NCBI GenBank assembly: GCA_006218055.1
Contig: VBWD01000011.1
Location: 1 to 40,396 of the forward strand
Source of the DNA: Gallionellaceae bacterium
Lineage (GTDB): Bacteria; Pseudomonadota; Gammaproteobacteria; Burkholderiales; Gallionellaceae
Direction: 5' to 3'
DNA: 40,396 bases
Below, piece by piece: positions 17,871-26,288 of this stretch. Numbering within the stretch: the stretch's first letter is position 1; each line of letters begins with the position of its first letter. The position numbers were made by a program, and so were the translations under genes. The notes below the pieces were generated by a model. The model was not told the DNA's origin. It saw only the letters and a list, made by a program, of their open reading frames with translations, and searched no databases.

Positions 17871-17883
17871 GGTCAGCCCCCCT
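17849..17883. terminator. possible hairpin between convergent genes
   Basis: GGGGGGCGGCTG at the cheB end and CAGCCCCCC just after its stop can pair with a small bulge. They lie in the 19-base convergent gap and neighbouring codons. No U-run follows on either strand, so termination is only suggested by position. Confidence 0.3.
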
Positions 17884-17889
17884 GCAACG

Positions 17890-19359
17890 TTACCCTTTGT
17901 TAGGCATATCGGGATGCTTCTCGATGACCATCTGATCTATCACACTCATAACTTCCAGGCTGGCGGTCTCGGCATCTTGCAGAGTATCGAGGATCTTGTC
18001 CTGCAAGGATTCGTTGTGCTCCCACTGGTTCTCCATCAGCGCCAGCATCTGGTGCACAGCGCTATGCACCTTGCTGTGCGGACTGAGCAGTTTGCGGAAC
18101 GAGGGAGTATCGCCAAACACTTCCTTGCCGGTCCCGTCGTACCATTTGCCCAGACGGCAATTCTGATGGTCGACCCCTACCACCTTCTTGAACTCGTCGT
18201 TGTCGGGCTCGTTCACCAGGACATAGGCTCGCTGTTTATAGATGACGTGATCTACCTTCACCAACGAGGCGAAACTCAGGTCCTGCGCATAACGCGCGCC
18301 TGCCAGCGAGGTGACCGCAGACTGGTAGAACTGGCCGAACTTCAGCTCCAATTTGCCGATGACTCCCTGCGATGAATTGGCGATCTCGTGCATCTCCTCC
18401 GAATCCACCAGCATCTTGGCAGCCTCGCTTTGCAGCATCTGCATGATGCGGCCGATGGACTCGGAAGCGCTCTTGGTGTTCTCCGCCAGCTTGCGTACCT
18501 CGTCCGCCACCACCGCGAAACCGCGGCCGGCCTCGCCCGCGCGCGCCGCTTCGATGGCGGCATTCAGTGCCAACAGATTGGTCTGGTCGGCGATGGAGGT
18601 GATGAGCCCGACAGCTTTGTTGATCTCGCTGCTGCGTGCATTGAGTTGGGTGATGGACGCATTGGCACTGTTCACACGCTCGACGATGCCGGACAGGCGC
18701 TCAACGACGTCTTTCACCGATGTGCGGCTCTCCTCTGCATCTTCACGTGTGCGCCGCGAGATCGAGGCCAGTTCCCCCATGTTGTCGGTGATGAGTTTGA
18801 GATCCTGCTGACTGGATAGCAGGTTCTTCAGCAGATTGTCTGTGTTCAGGCTGTGGGCGCGCGAAAGCATCTTGTTGCGCATCGCGCCCAATTTCTGTTG
18901 CTTCAAGCCTTCCAGCAGGATGTTCTGGTTGGATAAGCCCTTCTTGAAGCCGCCATGCACGCCGCCATCCATCACCCTGCGCGAGAAGTTGCCGGCCAGA
19001 TTGGTGCGGAAGGTGGTCTCCTGCTCGCGGAAGAAGGCGGCCAACTGATCCAGCATGTCGTTGATGTCCCAACACAGCAGACTGATCTCGTCGCGGCTCT
19101 CGGCGATGCCGCCCACACGGCGATTGAATTTACCCCGTGCGACATCATGAACGACCTCTTTTAATTTCCCCAACGGTGCCAGCCATTGCCGCGCCAGCCA
19201 TTGCCCCCAAGCCGAAACGGAAACGCCGACCGCCAGGAAGAGGATCATGACGGCGTCGAAACCGTGCAGATAGAAACTGGTCAGGATGATCACCAGAGTG
19301 CCGAATGTGAACGCCCACAGCAGGGCGGAGAATTTAGATTGCAAGGACCAGTTCGTCAT
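17890..19359 (-). CDS. membrane chemoreceptor with CZB domain, partner of the PAS protein
   Basis: A 489-residue receptor on the reverse strand. Two closely spaced membrane helices (about 9-50) leave almost no periplasmic part. A HAMP-like segment follows ([19 protein letters not shown]), then a helical linker, the signalling tip [14 protein letters not shown] and a C-terminal CZB zinc domain (H in DHVIYKQR, C in NCRLGKWY, H in [11 protein letters not shown]). With no periplasmic sensor it probably takes its signal from the cytoplasmic PAS protein encoded just upstream, whose gene overlaps it by 26 bases. This resembles the CetA/CetB energy-taxis pair of Campylobacter in layout; that comparison is inference. 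Confidence 0.9.
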   Translation of the reverse strand: MTNWSLQSKFSALLWAFTFGTLVIILTSFYLHGFDAVMILFLAVGVSVSAWGQWLARQWLAPLGKLKEVVHDVARGKFNRRVGGIAESRDEISLLCWDINDMLDQLAAFFREQETTFRTNLAGNFSRRVMDGGVHGGFKKGLSNQNILLEGLKQQKLGAMRNKMLSRAHSLNTDNLLKNLLSSQQDLKLITDNMGELASISRRTREDAEESRTSVKDVVERLSGIVERVNSANASITQLNARSSEINKAVGLITSIADQTNLLALNAAIEAARAGEAGRGFAVVADEVRKLAENTKSASESIGRIMQMLQSEAAKMLVDSEEMHEIANSSQGVIGKLELKFGQFYQSAVTSLAGARYAQDLSFASLVKVDHVIYKQRAYVLVNEPDNDEFKKVVGVDHQNCRLGKWYDGTGKEVFGDTPSFRKLLSPHSKVHSAVHQMLALMENQWEHNESLQDKILDTLQDAETASLEVMSVIDQMVIEKHPDMPNKG

Positions 19360-19852
19360 AGCTCATTCCTTTTTCTTTCAATACGTCCAACAGGATCTTG
19401 GTCGAGGCTTCGATGGCGTTGGCTGCGCCGGCCTTCCGCTCTGCTTCCACCATCGCAGCGTAGAGCGGAGTGACGGCTTCGATGCCGCTTAATTTCGGTT
19501 TGCGCCGCACGGAGAAATATCCGGTGACGTTACCGGAGGGGTCGAAGGTAGGTGTGACGTTGGTGAACACCCAGTAGAAGCTGCCGTCCTTGGCCAGGTT
19601 CTTCACATAGGCAAAACACTCCTCCTTGTTCGATATCTTGTCCCACAGCAACTTGAACACCGCGCGCGGCATATCGGGATGGCGCACGATGTTGTGCTGC
19701 GAGCCCAGCAACTCCGCTTCGCTGTAGCCGGAAAATTCGATGAAGATACGGTTGCCGTAGGTGAGACGCCCTTTGGGGTCGGTCATGGAGACGATGAAGT
19801 CATCCTCGCGCATCACTTTTTCAACCGTGGTCGGTGTGATCTGTCTTTTCAT
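19334..19852 (-). CDS. single PAS-domain protein (Aer/CetB-like redox sensor)
   Basis: From the ATG at 19852, preceded by GGAGGAGCAA, the protein has 172 residues. A PAS domain fills about residues 10-130 with Aer-type motifs: [30 protein letters not shown] and [10 protein letters not shown]. The sequence closely parallels the PAS part of the Aer-like receptor at 4539. There is no membrane segment or signalling domain. The gene overlaps the start of the following receptor by 26 bases, so the two are translated together. The Aer-like residues suggest FAD and redox sensing, not proven. A longer frame starting at 19894 would run through the promoter and is not favoured. Confidence 0.9.
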   Translation of the reverse strand: MKRQITPTTVEKVMREDDFIVSMTDPKGRLTYGNRIFIEFSGYSEAELLGSQHNIVRHPDMPRAVFKLLWDKISNKEECFAYVKNLAKDGSFYWVFTNVTPTFDPSGNVTGYFSVRRKPKLSGIEAVTPLYAAMVEAERKAGAANAIEASTKILLDVLKEKGMSYDELVLAI

Positions 19853-19884
19853 TTGCTCCTCCAGACATGTTCTGTGTTCTTGGT

Positions 19885-19911
19885 CTATCGGCACATCCGC
19901 TCGCAGCTTGA
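19885..19911 (-). promoter_or_regulatory. sigma-28 promoter candidate for the PAS/receptor pair
   Basis: Read on the reverse strand: TCAAGCTG (19911-19904), 11 bases, GCCGATAG (19892-19885). The -10 matches the FliA consensus 7/8 and the -35 5/8 at exact spacing. RNA would start near 19877, leaving a leader of about 25 bases that contains the GGAGGAG ribosome site. The fit to the chosen start codon supports both calls. Confidence 0.6.
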
Positions 19912-20066
19912 GGGGATTCGCCGATAAAGGGTATGTTAGCCATGTACCAGCAAGGCCATCTCCTCATCAACGGTCGAAAATCCCCGCATTTCAAACCTTT
20001 GCCTGGACAGCGCATTCGGATAATGGCTTTGCCAATAAAGGGGAAATCATCCATTAGGCGGAATAT

Positions 20067-20091
20067 CCCCTCTCCCATGCAGAGGGAGGGG
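20067..20091. repeat. C/G-rich palindrome upstream of flhB
   Basis: CCCCTCTCCC and GGGAGGGG flank ATGCAGA. It resembles the palindromes at 136-152 and 16168-16190 and the inner parts of the two inverted-repeat elements. It lies 42 bases before flhB. The adjoining 19919-20060 carries two similar GCCnATAAAGGG words (19920 and about 20027) and no gene that can be supported. Confidence 0.55.
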
Positions 20092-20132
20092 ACTGTCGGT
20101 TCTATTGAACTATCCGGGATAAATGCAAAGAA

Positions 20133-21158
20133 ATGGCCGATCAAGACAGTGACCTCGAAAAAACGGAATCGCCCTCACAGCGCAAATTAGACAAGGCGCG
20201 TGAGGAGGGGCAAGTCGCGCGTTCGCGCGAGTTGACGACCTTCCTCGTGATGATGGTGGGCGGTGCGGGGCTGTGGGTGATGGGCTCTCATTTTGCGCAG
20301 GCTTTGGTCGAGATGTTGCGCGAAGGGTTGACGCTGGATCGCCAATTGGCTTTCAACAGCGAGCAACTGTTGCCACATCTGCGTGACATGAGCATAGAGA
20401 TACTGTTGGTATTCTCTCCCTTTTTGTTACTGGTTCTGCTGGTGGCGGCGTTCTCTCCCTTGCTGATGAATGGCTGGTTGTTCTCGACCAAAGCTTTGGC
20501 ACCTAAATTTTCCAAGCTCGATCCGATTGCGGGCATAGCCCGTATGTTCTCAATGAATAGCCTGGTGGAGTTGTTGAAGGCGATCGGCAAGACGATCATT
20601 GTCGGCACCATAGGTGCTTGGGTGGTGTGGCATAACAGGGAGTCCGTGATGTTGCTCATCGGTGAGCCAGTCACACGCTCAGTCCCACATTTGGGCGGCC
20701 TCATCTGGTGGAGCTTTGCCGCCATCATGATGGGAATGCTAATCATCGTCGCCATCGACGTGCCGTTCCAGTTGTGGGAACACCACAAGAAACTCAAAAT
20801 GACCAAGGAAGAGGTGCGTCAGGAATCGAAAGAGACCGAAGGCGATCCGCAGGTCAAAGGCCGTATCCGCAGCATGCAGCGTGAGATCGCGCGTCGCCGC
20901 ATGATGTCCGCTATCCCGACCGCCGATGTGGTGGTGACCAACCCGACGCATTACGCCGTGGCTTTAAAATACAGCGAGAACGGCATGCGCGCGCCTGTCG
21001 TGGTTGCGAAAGGCTCGCATCTATTGGCTGCGCGTATCAAGGAGATCGCCGCCGAGCATCGTGTGCCGATTTTGGAAGCACCGCCTTTGGCGCGTGCATT
21101 GCATAAACACACTGATTTGGGCGAGGCCATTCCCGAGTGGCCTATGTCTATCAGTTGA
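20133..21158 (+). CDS. flhB: FlhB, flagellar export switch protein, 3' end frameshifted
   Basis: FlhB is the inner-membrane export component whose self-cleavage switches substrate from hook to filament. In this 341-residue frame the cytoplasmic N-terminus (EKTESPSQRKLDKAREEGQVARS), four membrane segments and the cleavage site N270-P-T-H (VVVTNPTHYAVAL) are intact. After LGEAIPE the frame runs into WPMSIS and stops. The normal FlhB end continues in another frame at 21137 (VAYVYQLKRYQ). Comparison with family members implies about 28 lost bases encoding roughly GLYxAVAEVL. The cleaved C-terminal part would be shortened by about 50 residues. Either real damage or an assembly error. Confidence 0.93.
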   Translation: MADQDSDLEKTESPSQRKLDKAREEGQVARSRELTTFLVMMVGGAGLWVMGSHFAQALVEMLREGLTLDRQLAFNSEQLLPHLRDMSIEILLVFSPFLLLVLLVAAFSPLLMNGWLFSTKALAPKFSKLDPIAGIARMFSMNSLVELLKAIGKTIIVGTIGAWVVWHNRESVMLLIGEPVTRSVPHLGGLIWWSFAAIMMGMLIIVAIDVPFQLWEHHKKLKMTKEEVRQESKETEGDPQVKGRIRSMQREIARRRMMSAIPTADVVVTNPTHYAVALKYSENGMRAPVVVAKGSHLLAARIKEIAAEHRVPILEAPPLARALHKHTDLGEAIPEWPMSIS

Positions 21159-21265
21159 AGCGCTATCAAAAACAAGGCGGAACGATGCCGCAGATACCGA
21201 GTGAGTTACCTGTTCCCAAAGAACTCGATCCGGCGACGCAAACGCCTAAAGACGTGCTGCAATGA
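21137..21265 (+). pseudogene. flhB: out-of-frame remainder of the FlhB C-terminus
   Basis: In the +2 frame relative to flhB, 42 codons read VAYVYQLKRYQ and onward to PVPKELDPATQTPK, ending with TGA at 21263-21265. These match the usual end of FlhB, which has YQLKR-type and LPVP-type motifs. There is no start codon or ribosome site, so it would not be made on its own. Confidence 0.8.
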
Positions 21266-21398
21266 TTCTGCTGTTCCGGTGTAATAGCCGCACATTTCCC
21301 CCTCTATTTCCCCCTTTGATTTGACGCATGCTCCCGATAATACGCATAAGCCGTGTAGCCATTTAGGCTGATCCGGCAAAGCGTAAACGAGGCGTGAC

Positions 21399-23483
21399 AT
21401 GAATCAGATACTACAAACCATGAAGGATATTCTGCTACGCGGTGGTGTGCGCGGACTGGCGGGCCCTATCCTCATCGTGATGATCCTGTCGATGATGGTG
21501 TTGCCGTTGCCCCCGTTCCTGCTCGATATCCTCTTCACTTTCAATATCGCGCTGGCCATCATGGTGTTGTTGGTGGCGATGAACACCACCAAGGCGCTTG
21601 ATTTCGCGGTGTTCCCTACTGTGTTACTCATCTCCACCCTGCTGCGCTTGTCGCTCAATGTGGCGTCCACGCGTGTCGTGTTGCTGGAAGGTCATACCGG
21701 CCCTGATGCGGCGGGTAAGGTCATCGAATCGTTCGGTCATTTCCTGGTCGGCGGTAACTATGCCGTCGGCATCGTGGTGTTCGTCATCCTGGTGGTCATC
21801 AATTTTGTGGTCATCACCAAGGGCGCCGGTCGTATCGCTGAAGTGGGCGCGCGTTTCACCCTGGATGCGATGCCGGGTAAGCAGATGGCCATCGATGCCG
21901 ATTTGAACGCCGGGCTCATCGGTGAGGACGTGGCGCGTAAACGCCGTGCCGAAGTGGCACAGGAGGCGGATTTCTACGGCGCGATGGACGGTGCATCCAA
22001 GTTCGTGCGTGGCGATGCCGTCGCCGGCATCATCATCATGATCATCAACATTATCGGCGGCTTGGTTATTGGTGTGTTGCAGCATGATCTGGATTTCGCC
22101 ACCGCCGCCAAGAATTACACCCTGCTCACCATCGGCGATGGACTGGTCGCACAGATTCCCGCGATCATCATCTCGACTGCTGCCGGTATGGTGGTCAGTC
22201 GTGTGTCTAGTGAAGACAACATCGGTCAACAACTGGCCAAACAGCTGATGTCCAGCCCGCAAGTCATCATCCTTACGGCAGCCATCATTGGTATGTTGGG
22301 TTTGATCCCCGGTATGCCTCACTTCGTGTTCCTGTTGCTCGCCGCTGCGATGGGCTGGTTCGCTGTGTATCTCACGCGGCAGTCACAGCATGCCGAGGCG
22401 CAGGAGAAAGAAACCGAAGCGACCGTCATGCCGGTCAATGAGGCGCCCGAAGCCAGTTGGGAAGATGTGGCGCAAGTGGATGTGTTGGGCTTGGAAGTCG
22501 GCTATCGACTCATCTCTTTGGTGGATAAATCGCAGGACGGCGACTTGCTGCGTCGCATCAAAGGTATCCGCAAGAAATTCACACAGGAGATGGGCTTCTT
22601 GCCACCCGCTGTGCATATCCGTGACAACTTGGACTTGCATCCGACCGCCTATCGCATCACCTTGAAAGGCGCAGAGATCGGTACAGGCGAAGCGCACTCC
22701 CACCTGTTGCTGGCGATCAATCCCGGTAGCGTGAGCGGTGTGTTGCCCGGCACGCAAACCAAGGATCCCGCATTCGGATTACCTGCCATCTGGATTGAAC
22801 CCGTGTTGCGCGACCAAGCGCAAGCCATGGGTTACACCGTGGTGGATGCAGGCACGGTGGTCGCTACTCACATGAGCCATCTCATTCATCTGCATGCCGC
22901 AGAGTTGCTGGGGCGTCAGGAGTTGCAACAATTGATCGACCATCTGACCAAGATATCGCCAAAGCTGACCGAAGACTTGATACCGAAGTTGCTGTCGCTC
23001 TCCACCGTGCAGAAGGTGATGCAGAACCTTCTGGACGAAGGCATGCACATCCGCGACATGCGCACCATCTTGGAGACCTTGGCCGAACATGCGCCACAAA
23101 TACAAGACCCGACCGTGCTCACCGCACTGGTGCGTGTAGCGCTTGGTCCGGCCATCGTGCAGCAGTTCTATCCATCGGCGCAGGAGTTGCAAGTCATCGG
23201 CATGGACAAAGAATTGGAATATGTACTTGGCCAAGCCTTGCAAGCAGGGGGCAACGCCATCGAGCCCGGACTCGCCAACACCTTGTTGCGCGAAGCCCGT
23301 GCCGCGACGGATGCACAAGAACGCATGGGCTTGCCCACGGTGTTGTTGGTGCCCGGCGGCATTCGCGACCTGTTGGCGCGTTTCCTGAAACGCGCATTGC
23401 CGCAACTCAAAGTGATCTCGCATGAAGAAGTGCCCGGATTCAAAACGATACGGGTGACATCAATGGTAGGAGGTAGAGCATGA
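21399..23483 (+). CDS. flhA: FlhA, flagellar export gate protein
   Basis: FlhA forms the nonameric export gate in the basal body and docks chaperone-substrate complexes. The 694-residue protein has about eight membrane helices in residues 1-330, including the conserved block LLRLSLNVASTRV and the loop GAKFVRGDAVAG-like region (residues about 195-215). The large cytoplasmic domain (about 345-694) follows. The length agrees with E. coli FlhA (692). The ATG follows GAGGCGTGAC. Its stop overlaps the flhF start codon (ATGA at 23480), so flhA and flhF are translationally coupled. No disruption is seen. Confidence 0.96.
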   Translation: MNQILQTMKDILLRGGVRGLAGPILIVMILSMMVLPLPPFLLDILFTFNIALAIMVLLVAMNTTKALDFAVFPTVLLISTLLRLSLNVASTRVVLLEGHTGPDAAGKVIESFGHFLVGGNYAVGIVVFVILVVINFVVITKGAGRIAEVGARFTLDAMPGKQMAIDADLNAGLIGEDVARKRRAEVAQEADFYGAMDGASKFVRGDAVAGIIIMIINIIGGLVIGVLQHDLDFATAAKNYTLLTIGDGLVAQIPAIIISTAAGMVVSRVSSEDNIGQQLAKQLMSSPQVIILTAAIIGMLGLIPGMPHFVFLLLAAAMGWFAVYLTRQSQHAEAQEKETEATVMPVNEAPEASWEDVAQVDVLGLEVGYRLISLVDKSQDGDLLRRIKGIRKKFTQEMGFLPPAVHIRDNLDLHPTAYRITLKGAEIGTGEAHSHLLLAINPGSVSGVLPGTQTKDPAFGLPAIWIEPVLRDQAQAMGYTVVDAGTVVATHMSHLIHLHAAELLGRQELQQLIDHLTKISPKLTEDLIPKLLSLSTVQKVMQNLLDEGMHIRDMRTILETLAEHAPQIQDPTVLTALVRVALGPAIVQQFYPSAQELQVIGMDKELEYVLGQALQAGGNAIEPGLANTLLREARAATDAQERMGLPTVLLVPGGIRDLLARFLKRALPQLKVISHEEVPGFKTIRVTSMVGGRA

Positions 23484-23524
23484 ACGCTAGAAAATTCATC
23501 GCGGGTGACAGCGCCGCGAGTTGA
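23480..23524 (+). pseudogene. flhF: true flhF start, stopped after 14 codons
   Basis: The ATG at 23480 overlaps the flhA stop and follows TAGGAGGTAGAGC, the strongest ribosome site nearby. It encodes M-N-A-R-K-F-I-A, the usual first residues of FlhF, then leaves frame and stops at 23522. The conserved N-terminal segment that normally follows is missing, which points to an out-of-frame deletion near 23503. Confidence 0.75.
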
Positions 23525-24614
23525 GAAACCCCGCGCCGAGACTGGAGTAGAAGCGACACGTGAAAGCTTGTCGCCACAAGCCTTGCACCAAGCCGCATTG
23601 TTGGGTGCCAAGGTCATCGAAGCGAACGCCGCCAGAGAGATGGAGCAGACCATGCAGGCAGAGAAGAGTAGCGTCTCGGCCAATCATCTGCTGGGGGAAC
23701 TCAAATCCATGCACAACATGATGCAAGAGCAGATGGCCTGTATGTCATGGGCCAATATGCAACAGCAAGACCCGAAACGCAGCGGCATGTTGCGCGACCT
23801 CATCAATGTCGGTTTCAGCCCTGCGCTGTCGCGGCTGTTGCTGGACAAGATGCCGATCGATGCCGATATCGCCTGGGTCAGTCGTATCCTTGCGCACAAC
23901 CTACATGTAGCACGTCCACAGGATGACATCGTGGCGCGCGGCGGGGTGTATGCCCTGGTCGGCCCGACCGGTGTGGGCAAGACCACCACCACCGCCAAGT
24001 TGGCAGCGCGGGCCGTGGTGCGTTACGGTGCAGACAAAGTGGCGTTGGTGACCACCGACAGCTACCGTATCGGCGCACACGAACAACTGAAGATCTACGG
24101 CAAGATATTGGGCGTGGCGGTGCATGCGGTGCGTGATACCAACGACCTCAAGCTCACGTTGTCCGGTCTGAAACACAAACATCTGGTGTTGATCGACACC
24201 ATGGGCGTCGGCCAACGCGACAGTCGCGTGGCGGAACAGGCCAAGATGTTCGACGAAGTCGGCGCAGCACGCATCCTGTTGTTGAACGCCACCAGTGCCG
24301 GCGGCACCTTGGATGATGTGATCAAGATGTACGGCGGCAAGAACGTCATAGGTTGCATCCCCACCAAATTGGATGAAGCCGCGAGCTTGGGCACGGTGTT
24401 GGATGTCATCGCGCGTCACAAACTGGTGATGCACTACATCGCCAGCGGTCAGCGTGTGCCGGAAGACTTGCACGAAGTGAACGTCGAATACCTGCTGCAT
24501 CGCACCTTCAAAGAGATCGGCAAACCCGCCAGCTTCGACTTGCAAGATATGGAGTTCCCAGCCTTTATGGCAGGGGTGACGGCCAAACCTAACATGGGGG
24601 TGCAACATGCTTGA
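23505..24614 (+). CDS. flhF: FlhF GTPase, 5' end disrupted
   Basis: FlhF is an SRP-type GTPase that places and numbers flagella. The open frame from GTG 23505 has 369 residues: a variable basic region (about 1-60), an N domain and the GTPase G domain. The G domain has P-loop GPTGVGKTTTTAKL, TTDSYRIGAHEQL, IDTMGVGQRD and TKLDEA. FlhF normally begins MN-x-RKF in one frame; here that start (23480) is in another frame and the GTG has no ribosome site of its own. The G domain looks active in sequence, but translation should be poor or absent unless the deletion is an assembly error. It overlaps flhG by 8 bases. Confidence 0.88.
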   Translation: MTAPRVEKPRAETGVEATRESLSPQALHQAALLGAKVIEANAAREMEQTMQAEKSSVSANHLLGELKSMHNMMQEQMACMSWANMQQQDPKRSGMLRDLINVGFSPALSRLLLDKMPIDADIAWVSRILAHNLHVARPQDDIVARGGVYALVGPTGVGKTTTTAKLAARAVVRYGADKVALVTTDSYRIGAHEQLKIYGKILGVAVHAVRDTNDLKLTLSGLKHKHLVLIDTMGVGQRDSRVAEQAKMFDEVGAARILLLNATSAGGTLDDVIKMYGGKNVIGCIPTKLDEAASLGTVLDVIARHKLVMHYIASGQRVPEDLHEVNVEYLLHRTFKEIGKPASFDLQDMEFPAFMAGVTAKPNMGVQHA

Positions 24615-25497
24615 CGCACATCTTGATCAGGCCGCAGGTCTGCGCAAACTGTTGGCGCGTTCCACCACACAAGTCATCACCGTGATCGGTGCGCGGGAGG
24701 GGCTGGGGGCGACCAGCATCGTCACCAATCTGGCGGCTGCGTTCACCCGTTCCGGCAAGGACGTGTTGGTGTTGGATGAGAACGTCTCGCACGACAACGT
24801 GGCCAATACCTTGGCATTGCGCCCCCGCTATGACCTGCTGCATGCGGTACATGGTGACAAGACTTGGCAGGACGTGATGTTGCATGGGGTAGGCGGCGCA
24901 TCTGTGTTGCCAGTGGCGCGCGCGATGCAGGCTTTGCCCAAATTGGATGGCATGCAGCGAGATCGCTTGATGGGAGCGCTGTTGGCAGCGGCTAGCGATA
25001 AGGATGTGGTATTGGTGGATGCGGCACGCGACGGAAGCTCGGTATGCGCCAGTCTTTCTGGCGATGAACCTTTGCTATTGGTATTGAACGCGACCGCTAC
25101 GGGCATCACCGAAAGCTATTCCTTGCTCAAACAGATGGCGACGCATAACGGTCGTCAGGCTTTCGATATCGTGGTGAACAAGGTGCGCGACGAGCGCGAA
25201 GCATTGGCCGTGTTCGACAACATCTCGCAAGTGGCGCGACATCATCTGCAAGTGCAATTGGAATACATGGGTTTCATCCCCTTGGATGAGAACATGAAGC
25301 GGGCGACACAGGCCTGCCGTCCTGTGGTGGATGCCTTCCCTTCATCGCCTGCCGCATTGGCGATACGCGAGGTGGCGCAGGGCTTGTTGCGTGCGCCTAG
25401 CCTCATGAATGCTGATGAGCAGGATAGATTGAGTGATGTGATGCATCGTTTGATGAATCAGTCACGTCGTGGTGCAGTCGTGGCAGCTTTGACATGA
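24607..25497 (+). CDS. flhG: FlhG (FleN), MinD-like partner of FlhF, P-loop altered
   Basis: FlhG is a MinD/ParA-type ATPase that controls flagellar number with FlhF. The 296-residue protein keeps the fold: P-loop region after VITVIG, VLVLDENVSHDNVANTL (switch region), VVLVDAARDG and VVNKVRDEREAL. The deviant Walker A, normally GKGGVGKT, reads G28-A-R-E-G-L-G-A35-T-S: both lysines are lost. ATP binding or turnover may therefore be weak or absent. The order flhF-flhG-fliA is typical. It overlaps flhF by 8 and fliA (upstream start) by 4 bases. Confidence 0.9.
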   Translation: MLDAHLDQAAGLRKLLARSTTQVITVIGAREGLGATSIVTNLAAAFTRSGKDVLVLDENVSHDNVANTLALRPRYDLLHAVHGDKTWQDVMLHGVGGASVLPVARAMQALPKLDGMQRDRLMGALLAAASDKDVVLVDAARDGSSVCASLSGDEPLLLVLNATATGITESYSLLKQMATHNGRQAFDIVVNKVRDEREALAVFDNISQVARHHLQVQLEYMGFIPLDENMKRATQACRPVVDAFPSSPAALAIREVAQGLLRAPSLMNADEQDRLSDVMHRLMNQSRRGAVVAALT

Positions 25498-25577
25498 ATG
25501 ATCACGCTGTCATACTGGAGGCTGGCGAGGAGCGGGCTACGCAACAACCCAAGAGCGCTAACTTGAGGGTCAAGACA

Positions 25578-26288
25578 ATGTATACAGCGAGCGGATTGAA
25601 CGACAAGGAACAATGCCTGAAGGAATTCTTACCTTTGGTGAAGCGTATCGCTTATCACATGATGCTGAAACTGCCGGGCAGTGTGGAAGTGGACGATTTG
25701 ATCCAGGCGGGCATGATTGGACTGTTGGATGCGGCGGGCCGTTATGATGAATTACGCGGTGCGATGTTCGAGACCTATGCGGCGCAGCGCATCCGAGGTG
25801 CGATGTTGGACGAGTTGCGTGGTGCGGACTGGTTGCCGCGTAGTATGCGGCGCGACATGCGCAAGATCGAATCGGCGATCAGCCGCCTGCAACAAAAGCA
25901 CGGCAGGCCACCCAATGAGACAGAGATCGCCAAAGAGTTGGGCGTGCCGCTGATGGATTATCAGGAGATGTTGCAAGAGGCGCGCGGTGCGCAACTTGTC
26001 TATTACGAAGATTTCCACAACGAAGACAACGAAGACTTTTTCGATCGTCACGACTTTAATTCCGAGAGTAATCCGCTCGACATGCTGCAAGACGAGCGCT
26101 TCCGTAGCGCGCTCATCCAAGCCATCGAACGTCTGCCCGAGCGTGAGCGTCAGATGATGGGTATGCACTACGAGCAAGACATGAACCTGCGCGAGATCGG
26201 CGAGGTCATGGGCGTCTCCGAATCGCGCGTGTGCCAACTACATAGCCAAGCTGTGGCTCGACTGCGCACGACTCTGAAAGGTCATTGA
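25578..26288 (+). CDS. fliA: FliA, sigma-28 for late flagellar genes
   Basis: FliA directs RNA polymerase to late flagellar and chemotaxis promoters and is inhibited by FlgM. From ATG 25578 (TTGAGGG nine bases upstream) it has 236 residues beginning M-Y-T-A-S-G, the usual FliA start. The ATG at 25494, overlapping the flhG stop, would add 28 residues without family counterpart. Region 2 covers DLIQAGMIGLLDAAGRYD and FETYAAQRIRGAMLDELR; region 3 RPPNETEIAKELG; region 4 LREIGEVMGVSESRVCQLHSQA. Matching sites are seen before motA, flgM and the PAS/receptor pair. Confidence 0.95.
   Translation: MYTASGLNDKEQCLKEFLPLVKRIAYHMMLKLPGSVEVDDLIQAGMIGLLDAAGRYDELRGAMFETYAAQRIRGAMLDELRGADWLPRSMRRDMRKIESAISRLQQKHGRPPNETEIAKELGVPLMDYQEMLQEARGAQLVYYEDFHNEDNEDFFDRHDFNSESNPLDMLQDERFRSALIQAIERLPERERQMMGMHYEQDMNLREIGEVMGVSESRVCQLHSQAVARLRTTLKGH

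Noticed and set aside
19920-19927. An exact FliA -10 word GCCGATAA on the plus strand upstream of flhB
   Set aside because: The position 15 bases upstream reads TCGC, with no -35; flhB is an early gene and 205 bases away. The reverse-strand site next to it fits its gene far better.
19821-20144. A 107-codon reverse frame between the PAS gene and flhB
   Set aside because: It overlaps the PAS gene, crosses the promoter and the C/G palindrome, and contains repeated motifs (FPFIGK, IPFIGE) explained by repeat DNA.
21301-21345. CCCGATAATACG before flhA as a sigma-28 or sigma-70 promoter
   Set aside because: No -35 at the needed distance for FliA, and TTGACG lies only nine bases before GATAAT, too close for sigma-70.
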